A DNA stretch of 37,892 nt from CAYTRP01 sp964625145 (GCA_964625145.1 CAZVAQ010000017.1:1-37892); one strand, 5' to 3'. Counted from the stretch's first letter, positions 22,481 to 31,148 are shown. The notes: generated by a model not told the origin, from the sequence alone. A program made the numbers and translations.

Positions 22481-23869
22481 ATGACAACTACCTTTCTGGA
22501 CCGCCTTGTGGACTTGGAACGCCGGCCGGATGCGCGTCCTTACACAGAGGTGGAATACAACCTCGATGGATTCCGCCGCTGGGTTTCCATGATGGGAAAC
22601 CCGCAGGATGGCGTGCCGTGGATCCACATCGCGGGGACAAAGGGGAAAGGCTCCACCGCGGCGCTGTGCGAATCGATCCTGCACGAGGCGGGCCTGCACA
22701 CGGGGCTCTTCACCTCGCCGCATCTTGCGCACTACGGCCAACGGTATCGCTTCGACACGGCGGATTGGACGCTCGACGAATTCAACGCCGCCGCGACGCG
22801 CATTGAACCATTCATTGATCTGCGCCCGCATGATCCGCACGTGCCGGAGAAGACATTCCGCACCGTGTTCGAGGTGCTGACCGCCATTGCGTTTCGCGAG
22901 TTCGCCGCGGAGAACGTGCAGGCCGGCGTGCTGGAGGTCGGTCTTGGCGGGCGGCTCGATTGCACGAACATCGTCACGCCGATCGTTTGCGCCATCACAT
23001 CGATTGGCCTGGATCATACGTCAATGCTCGGCATCACCCGCGAACAGATCGCTGCGGAGAAGGCGGGGATTATCAAACCCGACGTGCCCGTTGTCGTGTA
23101 TGACGAGCCATTGCCCGGCTCCGCCGCGCACGCCGACATGGGAAGTTTCCACGCCGCGCGGGAGGTCATCCTGGCCCGGGCGAGTGAAGTCGGCGCGCCG
23201 GTCCTTGATCCCATCCCGGTGACAAACCTTGGCATTGGTGACGAAGGCCAACACGTCAGTTTTCCATGGGGCGATGAAACCGTTGAGGCGACGCTGCCCC
23301 TTGTCGGCACGCATCAGACTCAGAACCTTGGTGTGGCGCTGCGCGTCTGCGAGGCCTTCATTGCGCGAACGGCGCGGCCATTGCCGCATCGTGTCTTGGT
23401 GGCGCGTGGCATTGGCGATGTGCGGTGGCAGGGGCGCTTTGAGATCATCGCGAGCAATCCGACGATCGTGCTCGATGGGGCGCATTGTCCGCTTAGTGCG
23501 GCGGCCGCCGGGCGGACGCTGCGCGATTGGTTGGCAGGCAAGCCGGCCAACGTGCATTTGGTTTGGGGCATGCAGGGGGACAAGGACCACGGCAGCTTCC
23601 TGTCGGCTCTGGCGGGTGCGTTGGCGCCCGTGGGTATTGGCGGGGTGCATTGCTATCCTGTCCCCGGCCGGCGCGGCGCGCCGGTGGATGCTTTGGCCCG
23701 CGTGGCCGGTGCGCAGGGCTTTCCCACCACCTCCACCGTGGACATCGAATCGGCCCTGCACCAGGCTCGCGGCGCGGTGGGCCCCGATGGCGTCATCCTG
23801 GTTGCCGGGTCACTTTACACTCTCGAGGCTGCCCGCGCGGCGGTATTGAACGAACAGCAGGACGCATGA
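22481..23869 (+). CDS. folC: Folylpolyglutamate synthase / dihydrofolate synthase
   Basis: A 462-residue Mur-ligase-family enzyme that adds glutamate to dihydropteroate and folates using ATP. The N-terminal YNLDGFRRWVSMMGNP, P-loop GTKGKGST (52-59), LFTSPHLAHYGQRYR, EVGLGGRLDCTN, ITSIGLDHTSMLG, AAEKAGIIK and LDGAHCP match the family. The C-terminal domain continues with VHLVWGMQGDKDHGSFL. Its stop overlaps the next start by 4 bp (ATGA), tying it to an unrelated glycosyltransferase. accD, often next to folC, is not present. Confidence 0.95.
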   Translation: MTTTFLDRLVDLERRPDARPYTEVEYNLDGFRRWVSMMGNPQDGVPWIHIAGTKGKGSTAALCESILHEAGLHTGLFTSPHLAHYGQRYRFDTADWTLDEFNAAATRIEPFIDLRPHDPHVPEKTFRTVFEVLTAIAFREFAAENVQAGVLEVGLGGRLDCTNIVTPIVCAITSIGLDHTSMLGITREQIAAEKAGIIKPDVPVVVYDEPLPGSAAHADMGSFHAAREVILARASEVGAPVLDPIPVTNLGIGDEGQHVSFPWGDETVEATLPLVGTHQTQNLGVALRVCEAFIARTARPLPHRVLVARGIGDVRWQGRFEIIASNPTIVLDGAHCPLSAAAAGRTLRDWLAGKPANVHLVWGMQGDKDHGSFLSALAGALAPVGIGGVHCYPVPGRRGAPVDALARVAGAQGFPTTSTVDIESALHQARGAVGPDGVILVAGSLYTLEAARAAVLNEQQDA

Positions 23870-25554
23870 GCGCACTGATCAACTACTTCAATGACCGCGA
23901 TCGCGATTGGCGGCTTGATGTGTTTGTGATCGTGGCGTTGGCGGTTTGTCTGTGGGTGATTCCATCCGGTTTTCGCGAGATCACCGACCGCAGCGAGGCG
24001 CTCTATCTCCACGTCGCCCACAACATCGCGCATCATGACAATTGGTTGGTGATGTATGTGCACGACCAGCCGTATGGCGAGAAGCCGCCGCTGCCGTTCA
24101 TCATCTATGCGTTGATGATGGAGCTGAGCGGGGGGGAGATTCACGCGCCGTTGGTGCGGTTTCCCGTGCATGTGGCGACGGTTGCGATCCTGCTGATGAC
24201 CTATGCCATCGGCCGGCGCCAGTTCGGCCGTCGCGTCGGATTGCTCGCCGCGTTTGTGCTCGCGACGATCCTGACCTACGCAAAGGAGTCCACCGAGGCG
24301 CGGCTCGACATGCAGTTCGCGTTGTGGAACGTCGCCGCGCTGACGATTTGGCTCCTGCGAAAGGACCATCGCCAGCTCGGCTGGGGAGCTGCCACCCTCT
24401 TTTGGCTCGCCATGAGCGCGGCCACGTACACCAAGGGGCCGCTGTCCTTCTTCTTCGTATTCTCCGTGATCGCCTTCGATGCCGTGCGCCTGCGCGATTG
24501 GCGCGTGCTGGTGTTGGGGACGCATCCGGTCGTGGGCATTCCACTCATCGTCATTCCGGGCTATGTGTGGCTGTCGGCCGTCGCGCACGAAGCGGGTGAC
24601 GCGCTGCTGGATCAACTCATCGGCAAGAATGTCGTCGGCCGCATCACCCAGGAGGACGTGTCGCACAGCGAGCCGTTCTGGTATTACTTCGAGACGATGT
24701 TCACGCAAATCGCGCCGTTGTGGGGATTGGTGTATGCGGGTTTCCTGGTGAATTGGTTTCGCACCGGCCGGCGGGATGGGGAGCGCCTGTCGCCCATCGT
24801 GGCGTGGTGGCTCATTCCGTTTTCGCTGATGTGCCTCTCTTCCGGGAAGCGGGCGATGTACCTGATGCCGCTGTTCCCGGCGATGGCGTTGGGCGTGGGA
24901 TGGTTCCTGGATCGCGTGGTGTTTGAACGTCCCGCGAACCGTGCGCTTGGAGGCGTGGTGGCGGTGATTGTGGGGTTGACTGGTGTGGCGCTGGCGGCGT
25001 TTGCCGCGGTCTGCTTGGTGGCGCCGGAAATGGTGCGCAGTCGCGAGCTGCTTGTCCATGCAGGCCACGGGGTGTTGCTGCTGGCGTTGGCGGGATTGTG
25101 CGTCGTCGGCGTGTTGACCGTCCTGCGCGGCGGCCGCGGGTGGGCGGCACAATTCGTGGCTGTCATCGCGATGATGGCGGCGCTGCAGATCACGACGTTC
25201 GGCGTTGTGGGTCCCGCCGGCGAAGGGCGGGAGAGTTCGCGCGCCTTCGTCCGGGAGATCGCCGAGCTCCTGGAGGATGATGGGGCCAAGTACCCTGTCG
25301 GCGTCATCGGCCGCGCGGATCATCCGCGCTACACATTTCACGCGCCGTTTCCGACGGCGCGAATCGATGACGAGGTGGAGTTCTTCAAATTGCCCGATGT
25401 GCCGCGGATCATGATCGTGGAAGAAAACGACTTCGAGGCCCGTGTGGAGCGCGATCCGCAAGGGGCGGCGTTGTGGGAGGTGGTGATGAAGCGCGAGGTC
25501 GCCCGGCGGGACATGGTGGTACTGCGGCGGCTGGCGTGGGTGGGGCAGGATTGA
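23866..25554 (+). CDS. ArnT/PMT-like GT-C glycosyltransferase
   Basis: A 562-residue inner-membrane protein with about ten to twelve helices. The first periplasmic loop has ITDRSEALYLHVAHN (D41, E44) and DQPYGEKPPLPFII (67-80), the pattern of the ArnT/GT83 and related families that move a sugar from undecaprenyl phosphate to lipid A or proteins. MYLMPLFPAMALG near the middle of the chain also fits the ArnT type. The soluble C-terminal part (about 450-562) carries charged segments. The sugar and acceptor are unknown. It overlaps folC by 4 bp. A DPM-like enzyme that would make the lipid-linked sugar follows 147 bp later. Confidence 0.88.
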   Translation: MSALINYFNDRDRDWRLDVFVIVALAVCLWVIPSGFREITDRSEALYLHVAHNIAHHDNWLVMYVHDQPYGEKPPLPFIIYALMMELSGGEIHAPLVRFPVHVATVAILLMTYAIGRRQFGRRVGLLAAFVLATILTYAKESTEARLDMQFALWNVAALTIWLLRKDHRQLGWGAATLFWLAMSAATYTKGPLSFFFVFSVIAFDAVRLRDWRVLVLGTHPVVGIPLIVIPGYVWLSAVAHEAGDALLDQLIGKNVVGRITQEDVSHSEPFWYYFETMFTQIAPLWGLVYAGFLVNWFRTGRRDGERLSPIVAWWLIPFSLMCLSSGKRAMYLMPLFPAMALGVGWFLDRVVFERPANRALGGVVAVIVGLTGVALAAFAAVCLVAPEMVRSRELLVHAGHGVLLLALAGLCVVGVLTVLRGGRGWAAQFVAVIAMMAALQITTFGVVGPAGEGRESSRAFVREIAELLEDDGAKYPVGVIGRADHPRYTFHAPFPTARIDDEVEFFKLPDVPRIMIVEENDFEARVERDPQGAALWEVVMKREVARRDMVVLRRLAWVGQD

Positions 25555-25701
25555 GCCCTTTGCGAGGCGATGGAGCGCGAATCAGGGGATATGGGGCAGG
25601 GTGTCCATGGCGCATTGGGGTGCGATAATCCCCTTTCCCACCCGGCAGGCGGGCGGGGAGAAGTGCCGCGCAGGGATACCATTTTGCCAGCGTGTACGAA
25701 A

Positions 25702-26502
25702 ATGTCCAAGCCGACCGTCTTCATCGTGGTGCCAGCCTACAACGAGGAGGAGGGACTTCCCCGGGTCCTCGACGAGATCCATGGCGTCCTGGGCGAGGCG
25801 GGCTACGAGCACCGCTTCATCGTCGTGAACGACGGCAGCACGGACCGCACGCAGGAGGTGGCCGAGGAATACGCCGAGCGCCTCCCCGTGGAGATCATCA
25901 CGCACAGCCCGAACAAGAACGTCGGCGCGGTGTTTCGCAACGGGCTGACGCGGGCGGCCGAGTTGGCAAAGCCCTCCGACGTGATCCTCACGACCGAGGG
26001 TGACAACACGTGTGACCCGGCGATCTTCACCAAGATGATCGCCAGGATCCGCAAGGGCTGCGACGCCGTGGCGGCGACGCGCTACGAGAAGGGCGGCCGC
26101 ATCGAGGGCTTTCCGCCCATGCGGCGACTCTACAGTTGGGGCATCAACACGATGCTGCGCGTGATGTATCCGATCAAGGGCATCTCCGATTACAGCATCT
26201 TCATGCGCGCGTATCGCGCGGACCTGATCCAGCGCAGCATCACGCTGTACGGCGAACGCTGGATCGAGCAGGTGGGCTTTGTTGCCAACGCGGAGATCCT
26301 CATCAAGGCGCGCATCTTCAAGCCGAAGTGCGACAGCGTCGGGATGTATTATCGCTACGGCGTGAAGGCCGGTGGCAGCAAACTGAAGGTGTGGAAGACG
26401 ATCAGCGGTTATTTCGAGTTCTTCCGCCAACTGGGCAGGACGCACGAGTTGGTAAAGACCAAGCCCCTGCCGCCGTCGAGGTTGAAGAAGCAGAAGGGAT
26501 GA
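25702..26502 (+). CDS. Polyprenyl/dolichol-phosphate sugar synthase-like GT2
   Basis: A 266-residue family 2 glycosyltransferase without membrane helices. IVVPAYNEEEGLP, IVVNDGSTDRTQE and EGDNTCDPAIF (the metal-binding acids) follow the GT2/DPM order; then GISDYSIFMRAYRADL and a basic tail (KPLPPSRLKKQKG). It would make a polyprenyl-phosphate sugar at the cytoplasmic side for the ArnT-like enzyme upstream. The start ATG 25702 (MSKPTVFIVVPAYNEEE) gives the family's usual beginning; the upstream frame extension of 44 codons is low in coding character. Ribosome site weak. Confidence 0.9.
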   Translation: MSKPTVFIVVPAYNEEEGLPRVLDEIHGVLGEAGYEHRFIVVNDGSTDRTQEVAEEYAERLPVEIITHSPNKNVGAVFRNGLTRAAELAKPSDVILTTEGDNTCDPAIFTKMIARIRKGCDAVAATRYEKGGRIEGFPPMRRLYSWGINTMLRVMYPIKGISDYSIFMRAYRADLIQRSITLYGERWIEQVGFVANAEILIKARIFKPKCDSVGMYYRYGVKAGGSKLKVWKTISGYFEFFRQLGRTHELVKTKPLPPSRLKKQKG

Positions 26503-26555
26503 TTGGTGGCGTCGTGCTGCTACGGCGGACCAAGGCCGCCGCAGTCCACAGGTGC

Positions 26556-27284
26556 CTACTCCACTTTCCCCACCTTGTTCATCACGCGCCGGCAAATGCC
26601 GCGCAGGAGGCGCACGTCGTCGGTGGAAAGCCCTGCACCCATGGCGATGAGGCGCAGCGTGTGGACGTTGTGTTCCAATCGCACGCCGCGGCCAAAGTCC
26701 ACCGCGGCCAGCACCTCTTCCAGGTGGCCGACCAATCCGTCGATCTCCGCTTGAGTGGCTGGCGACTTCGCGGCCGGTGGTGCATCGGCGGGCACGGCGG
26801 CCAGGACGCCGGCCAGCGCGACGGTTGCCGCCTGTGCCAGGTTCATCGAGCCGCCTTCGCCTTCGACTGTCGGGATCTCCCATCGCAATGTGCAGCGCGC
26901 GCATTCGTCGGTGCTCAATCCGCGGTCTTCCCGGCCGAGGACCAATGCCTTGGCGCCGGTGCTGATCCAGCGCTCGCCTGCCGGTACGAAGCCGGTGAAG
27001 TCTAGCGGCCGCTCCTCGCTGCCGCGCCGTGTCAACGCGGCGGAGAACACCGTGTCACCGAGGGCATCGTCCAACGTCGCCACTTCGCGACGTTTGTCGA
27101 GGATGTCCTTGGCAAAGCGCGCCAGCTTTCCCGCCGGGCCATCGGAGGATGCCTCACAGCGCGGGTCGACGATCCACAGCGTCTCGCAGCCAAAGTTGCG
27201 CATGACGCGGGCGACCGCGCCGACGTTTTCCGCCGACGAGGGGGACACGAGCACCACGCGCCATTCGTGCAGCGGCGCGGTCAT
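26556..27284 (-). CDS. trmJ: TrmJ-like SPOUT RNA methyltransferase
   Basis: A 242-residue SPOUT-class methyltransferase expected to methylate the ribose of position 32 in tRNA. Motifs: VVLVSPSSAENVGAVARVMRNFG, ALVLGREDRGLSTDE (trefoil-knot SAM loop), and IPTVEGEGGSMNLAQAATVA (the SMNLxxA motif). The C-terminal extension (about 165-242) is helical, as in TrmJ. It begins 11 bp after the serS stop, so the two are probably cotranscribed. A TrmH-family enzyme with another RNA target cannot be excluded. Confidence 0.88.
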   Translation of the reverse strand: MTAPLHEWRVVLVSPSSAENVGAVARVMRNFGCETLWIVDPRCEASSDGPAGKLARFAKDILDKRREVATLDDALGDTVFSAALTRRGSEERPLDFTGFVPAGERWISTGAKALVLGREDRGLSTDECARCTLRWEIPTVEGEGGSMNLAQAATVALAGVLAAVPADAPPAAKSPATQAEIDGLVGHLEEVLAAVDFGRGVRLEHNVHTLRLIAMGAGLSTDDVRLLRGICRRVMNKVGKVE

Positions 27285-27295
27285 GTCCGGCGCGG

Positions 27296-28576
27296 TCAAG
27301 ACGCGGCGCGGATTTCCGCCGCGCCGAAGTAATCGTGCAGCGCCTCGGGGAGCTTCACGCTGCCGTCCGGCTGTTGGCCGGTCTCGAGGATGGCGATGAT
27401 CAGCCGCGGCAGGGCGAGGCCGCTGCCGTTGAGCGTGTGGACGAATTCGGGCTTGGCGCCCTTCTCGCGGCGGAAGCGGATGCCCGCGCGGCGCGCCTGG
27501 AAGTCCTCGAAGTTCGAGCAACTGCTTACCTCGAGGAACCGGTTCATGCCCGGCGCCCAGATTTCCAGGTCGTAGCACTTCGCCGCGCCAAAGCCCATGT
27601 CGCCCGTGCAGAGGAGAAGCTGGCGATAGTGCAGGCCGAGGGCCTCGAGCAAACCGGTCGCATTCTTCGTGAGGGTCTCGTGGGCGGCGTAGCTGTCCTC
27701 CGGCTTCGTGAACCACACCAGCTCCACCTTGCTGAACTGGTGCACGCGGGTGATGCCGCGGACCTCCTTGCCGTAGCTTCCCGCTTCGCGGCGGAAGCAC
27801 GGCGTGTAGGCGCAGTACTTGGTGGGCAGGTCCGCGGCGTCGAGGATCTCATTGCTGTGCAGGTTTGTGACGGGGACTTCCGCCGTCGGGACCAGGAAGA
27901 GGTCCTCATCCTGAATGCGGTACAGGTCCTCCTCAAACTTGGGTAACTGGCTGGTGCCGGTGAGGGCGGCGCTGTTGACGGCAAAGGGGGGCGCGATCTC
28001 GGTGTAGCCGTTTTGTTGTGTGTGCGTGTCGAGCATCCATTGGATGAGGGCGCGTTCGAGCCGCGCGCCTTGGCCCTTCAGGACGAAGAAGCCGCTGCCG
28101 GAGATCTTTGTTCCGCGTTCGAAATCCAGAATGCCCAACGCCGTGCCGATCTCCCAGTGGGGCTTGGGCTCCGCGCCAAAGACCGGCGGCCCGCCCCAGG
28201 TGCGGACGACGACGTTGTCCTCCTCCGTGCGGCCGACCGGCGTGGATTCATGCGGCAGATTGGGGAGCGTCATCAGGATGTCGCCATCGCCGCTTTCGAC
28301 TTCGGCGAGCTGCTCCTCGATTTCCTTGATTTGCTCGCCGATGCGGCGCGCGTCGTCCTTCAGGGCCTCGATGGGCTGGCCCGCCTTGGCGCGCTGGGGG
28401 ATCTCGCGCGAGAGCTCGTTGCGCCGCGCCTTCAGGGTCTCGACTTCGGTGAGCAGACGCCGGCGGCGCTCGTCGCCTTCCAACAGACGGTCGACGACGG
28501 CTGGGTCCACGCCGCGGGACTCCAATCCTCGGCGGACACGGTCGGGTTGTTCGCGGACGAGTCGGATGTCGAGCAT
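27296..28576 (-). CDS. serS: Seryl-tRNA synthetase
   Basis: A 426-residue class II synthetase. The N-terminal coiled-coil arm (about 28-100, LLTEVETLKARRNELSREI) binds the long variable arm of tRNA-Ser. The catalytic core shows motif 1 near LERALIQWMLDTH, the TAEVPVTNLHSNEI segment, motif 2 YCAYTPCFRREAGSYGKEVRG, split over about 268-290, and motif 3 near NGSGLALPRLIIAILE. ATG at 28576, MLDIRLVREQPDRVR, is standard. Followed closely by a trmJ-type gene. A hairpin in the leader may control it. Confidence 0.97.
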   Translation of the reverse strand: MLDIRLVREQPDRVRRGLESRGVDPAVVDRLLEGDERRRRLLTEVETLKARRNELSREIPQRAKAGQPIEALKDDARRIGEQIKEIEEQLAEVESGDGDILMTLPNLPHESTPVGRTEEDNVVVRTWGGPPVFGAEPKPHWEIGTALGILDFERGTKISGSGFFVLKGQGARLERALIQWMLDTHTQQNGYTEIAPPFAVNSAALTGTSQLPKFEEDLYRIQDEDLFLVPTAEVPVTNLHSNEILDAADLPTKYCAYTPCFRREAGSYGKEVRGITRVHQFSKVELVWFTKPEDSYAAHETLTKNATGLLEALGLHYRQLLLCTGDMGFGAAKCYDLEIWAPGMNRFLEVSSCSNFEDFQARRAGIRFRREKGAKPEFVHTLNGSGLALPRLIIAILETGQQPDGSVKLPEALHDYFGAAEIRAAS

Positions 28577-28604
28577 TGGAGGTCACCCCCAGGGGATTGA
28601 AAGA

Positions 28605-28632
28605 ACCCGCCCCGCGATCACCGCAGGCGGGT
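28605..28632 (-). terminator. Terminator-like hairpin in the serS leader
   Basis: Stem ACCCGCC/GGCGGGT with a 14-nt loop, followed on the minus strand by TTCTTTC. It sits 28 bp upstream of the serS start. It could end transcription of the fmdB-type gene upstream, or act as an attenuator for serS. No competing antiterminator structure was confirmed by folding. Confidence 0.45.
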
Positions 28633-28668
28633 CCTTGGTCTGTGCGGCACGTACGCTGGGGTCAACGG

Positions 28669-28706
28669 AGGATAAGGCGGAAGGATGAAGGATGAAGGAT
28701 GAAGGG
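28669..28706 (+). repeat. AAGGATG heptamer tandem repeat
   Basis: Four to five units of AAGGATG with one GGCGG interruption, the same pattern as at 4917-4947. It lies in the 255-bp gap between serS and the FmdB-type gene; the rest of the gap holds no gene I can support. Confidence 0.85.
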
Positions 28707-28831
28707 TAGGCAGGGTGAAGGAGGTAAGCGGAAATGAAGGCGGGTTCCGGGGCAGTGAAGTGCGGGGCCGGAACCCGGGGATCTTCGTTCGGACAATGGA
28801 TGGCCAAGCTTCGTTCAGCTAACGAGGAACG

Positions 28832-29116
28832 TCAGTTGTGGCATGCGCAGCCGGCGCCGCAGGAGCCTCCGGAGTCGGCCTTGGACTCGGGCTTGGACTC
28901 GGATTTCGACTCGGACTGGGGGGACGCGCCGTTGCCCTTGTAGTCGGTCTGGTAGAAGCCGCTGCCCTTGAAGATGACCCCTGCGCCGGTGCTGAGCTGG
29001 CGCTTGACCTGTCCCTTTTCGCCACACTGGCACTCGGTCAGCGGCGGGTCGGACATGCGCTGGGTTGCCTCGAACGTGGTGTCGCAGGCGTCGCAGTGGT
29101 AAACGTAAGTGGGCAT
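28832..29116 (-). CDS. FmdB-family zinc-ribbon regulatory protein
   Basis: A 94-residue FmdB-type protein: MPTYVYHCDACDTTFEATQ with C8 and C11, then a second Cys pair ECQCGEKG, then the usual GVIFKGSGFYQTDYK tail. The region after it is low complexity (SESKSESKPESKADS) and ends in GGSCGAGCACHN, a cysteine-rich end common in this family. Function poorly known; it is thought to bind zinc. The start has AGAGG 9 nt upstream. Confidence 0.9.
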   Translation of the reverse strand: MPTYVYHCDACDTTFEATQRMSDPPLTECQCGEKGQVKRQLSTGAGVIFKGSGFYQTDYKGNGASPQSESKSESKPESKADSGGSCGAGCACHN

Positions 29117-29148
29117 TTTTCAGGACCTCTCGTCTGAAGAAGGAAGCA

Positions 29149-29169
29149 GGGGCGGCGCAGGGCCGCCCC
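29149..29169 (-). terminator. Hairpin terminator after dinD
   Basis: Perfect 8-bp stem GGGGCGGC/GCCGCCCC with a 5-nt loop, between the dinD stop and the fmdB-type start. On the minus strand it is followed by TGCTTCCTTCTTC, pyrimidine-rich but without a clean U run. Confidence 0.5.
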
Positions 29170-29230
29170 CGTCAATCACAAACAAGCCGGAGATGGGGCA
29201 ACAAGCGGGCCAGAGAGGGGGGGAGGGTGC

Positions 29231-30094
29231 TCACGAGTCCTGACTTCCCGCGGGCTTCCTTGCCTTCTTTTGGCTGGGCAGCTTCTTCGTCTCGGATTCG
29301 AGTCGCCGTTGTACCCTCTTCACATCCTCGGCAGGTGGGAGCTGCTCCGGCACGATCCCCCTGTCTGCCAGCAAGCCGCGAACATCGCTATTGTTCTTCA
29401 CATGCTCGCTGGTGATTTGGTCCTCGGTGTTCAAGCCGGCTTTTTGGATGTTGAAGTTGGTGATTTCATTGGCGAAGTCCTTGGCCTTGATGGTGATCGT
29501 CGGCAGGAAATCGGCCAGCGGTCGATTTTCCGGTACTTTCAAGCGTAGCTTCATTTCGGCCGTGGTTTTTCCGCCGAACAGCGCCCGATCCCCCTTGCTG
29601 CGGATTCGGCCAAAGCTCTTCTCGTCTGCGCAGCGCTCATAGATAATCTGGGAGAGCTCCTTCTCCGAGATCGTCAGTTTCCGGCGCGCAGCCAGCCGCT
29701 CTGTCTCAGCCAACCGCTGTTCGATGATCTCCTGCTTGCGCGTTTGCACGGCAAAATACGTCTGGGCAAATGCGACAGGTTCCTTGCGAGGATCCCCATT
29801 CTGCGCCACCAGATAGCAGGCGTAACGGGTCAAGGCAATGTCCTCGATCTCCCGCTCCGCGCCCGAGCCGAGAGGGACCATTTTCGTGACGTCACGAAAA
29901 TGGTCGGCAACCTCGTAACCCGAATTGGCACAGGCCTCTTTGGCCCGATCGATGACTTGGGCAAAGTTCTCCCAGCGTAGATATCCCAAGGCCGGCATCA
30001 GGTCTCGGGCCAGCCAAAACTCCAGGCCTTCCTGCTCGATTCGGACAATCCCTTCAAACTGTTGGTGCAACTGGCGGATCAGGTCGGAATTCAT
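29231..30094 (-). CDS. dinD: DNA damage-inducible protein D-like
   Basis: A 287-residue DinD family protein, cytoplasmic; in E. coli dinD is in the LexA regulon, and the protein has been linked to RecA filaments. Recognisable blocks: DLMPALGYLRWENFAQVI (a BRO-N-like domain, 31-48), ALTRYACYLVAQNGDPRK (about 86-103), QTYFAVQTRKQEI and TKMVPLGSGA. The start ATG 30094 (MNSDLIRQLHQQFEGI) agrees with the family; only GGAG 13 nt upstream. I see no good LexA-box in the 260 bp upstream. Codons for D64-V73 form a 30-bp perfect palindrome (separate entry). DinD genes are patchily distributed and often mobile. Confidence 0.9.
   Translation of the reverse strand: MNSDLIRQLHQQFEGIVRIEQEGLEFWLARDLMPALGYLRWENFAQVIDRAKEACANSGYEVADHFRDVTKMVPLGSGAEREIEDIALTRYACYLVAQNGDPRKEPVAFAQTYFAVQTRKQEIIEQRLAETERLAARRKLTISEKELSQIIYERCADEKSFGRIRSKGDRALFGGKTTAEMKLRLKVPENRPLADFLPTITIKAKDFANEITNFNIQKAGLNTEDQITSEHVKNNSDVRGLLADRGIVPEQLPPAEDVKRVQRRLESETKKLPSQKKARKPAGSQDS
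29876..29905. repeat. 30-bp perfect palindrome inside dinD
   Basis: GACCATTTTCGTGAC followed directly by its own reverse complement, no spacer, no mismatch. It encodes DHFRDVTKMV of DinD. The centre is GACGTC. Confidence 0.9.
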
Positions 30095-30356
30095 TGGGAG
30101 GCACGCTCCGTCTAGAGTCTGGTCCGGAAGAGCCGGAGCAGCGGTCGGGGAGAAGCCAGATCGCACCTCCCCGGAATGGCCACGGCGAAACCCCCTTCGA
30201 TCATGTTTCCGGTCATACCATGCGTGGCCAAAGAGGCAATCCGAACAAGTCGGTGCCTTGGGAGACACCACAGTGCCCGCATTTCCCCTTCCCTCCGCGC
30301 CCCCGTCCTGCTCCCTTCGCCTCGCACGGACTCCACCGGGAAGGGCACTCCGCCCC

Positions 30357-31148
30357 ATGAACATCCTTTTCATCGGCGACATCTATGGACGGCCTGGGCG
30401 CATGGCGCTCAAGAAGGCCCTGCCTGCCCTGCGCGAGAAGTATGCGCCGGATTTCGTGATCGTGAATTGCGAGAACAGCGCCGGCGGCAAGGGCGTCACG
30501 CGCGAGATTGTCCAGGAGCTGCTGGGGCTGGGGGTCGACGTGTTGACGGGCGGGAACCACAGCCTGCACCAGAAGGGCTGCGATCCGCTCTTCGAGGAGG
30601 AGGAGCGCCTGATCCGGCCGGCGAACTTTCCGCCGGGGACGCCCGGGCGCGGTTGGGTGCTGCTAGAGAGCGCGGCGGGGTTTCCCGTGGCGACGCTCAA
30701 TGTGTGCGGACGTGCGTTCATGGAACCGTTCTACGATCCCTTTCGCTGCGTCAGCCAACTTGTCACCGAAGCCCGCCAGCACACGCCGATCATCATGGTG
30801 GATTTCCACGCCGAAACCACCAGCGAGAAGATCGGCATGGGGTGGTTCCTGGATGGCCAGGTCAGCGCCGTTTTCGGGACGCACACCCATGTGCAGACGG
30901 CGGACGAGCGCATCCTCCCCAACGGCACGGCCTACATCACGGACACGGGGATGACGGGCCCATACGAATCCATCATTGGTGCCGACCGGGAGATCGTGCT
31001 GGAAGCGATGATGACCATGCGGCCCAAGCGCTTTGACGTGGCCCCCGCCCATGATGTGCGCGTGTGCGGCGCCTTTGTGGAGGTCGACCCCATGGACGGC
31101 CGCGCGCGCCGGATGGAGCGGGTGCGGGTGGATCTGGGCAACTTGTGA
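30357..31148 (+). CDS. YmdB-family metallophosphoesterase
   Basis: A 263-residue calcineurin-like phosphoesterase of the YmdB/TIGR00282 family, shown in Bacillus subtilis to hydrolyse 2',3'-cyclic nucleotides. Metal ligands lie in GDIYGRPGR (7-15), NCENSAGGKGVT, GGNHSLHQK, VDFHAETTSEK and GTHTHVQTADE, and the ending shape NGTAYITDTGMTGP is typical. The start ATG 30357 gives MNILFIGDIYG; a longer frame upstream is shadow. rny (RNase Y), its frequent neighbour, is absent here. Confidence 0.94.
   Translation: MNILFIGDIYGRPGRMALKKALPALREKYAPDFVIVNCENSAGGKGVTREIVQELLGLGVDVLTGGNHSLHQKGCDPLFEEEERLIRPANFPPGTPGRGWVLLESAAGFPVATLNVCGRAFMEPFYDPFRCVSQLVTEARQHTPIIMVDFHAETTSEKIGMGWFLDGQVSAVFGTHTHVQTADERILPNGTAYITDTGMTGPYESIIGADREIVLEAMMTMRPKRFDVAPAHDVRVCGAFVEVDPMDGRARRMERVRVDLGNL

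Noticed and set aside
28577..28640. T-box riboswitch in front of serS
   Set aside because: The leader has GGTGATCGCGG, which superficially recalls the T-box core, but the invariant TGGN bulge that pairs with tRNA is missing and I found no stem I with a serine specifier.
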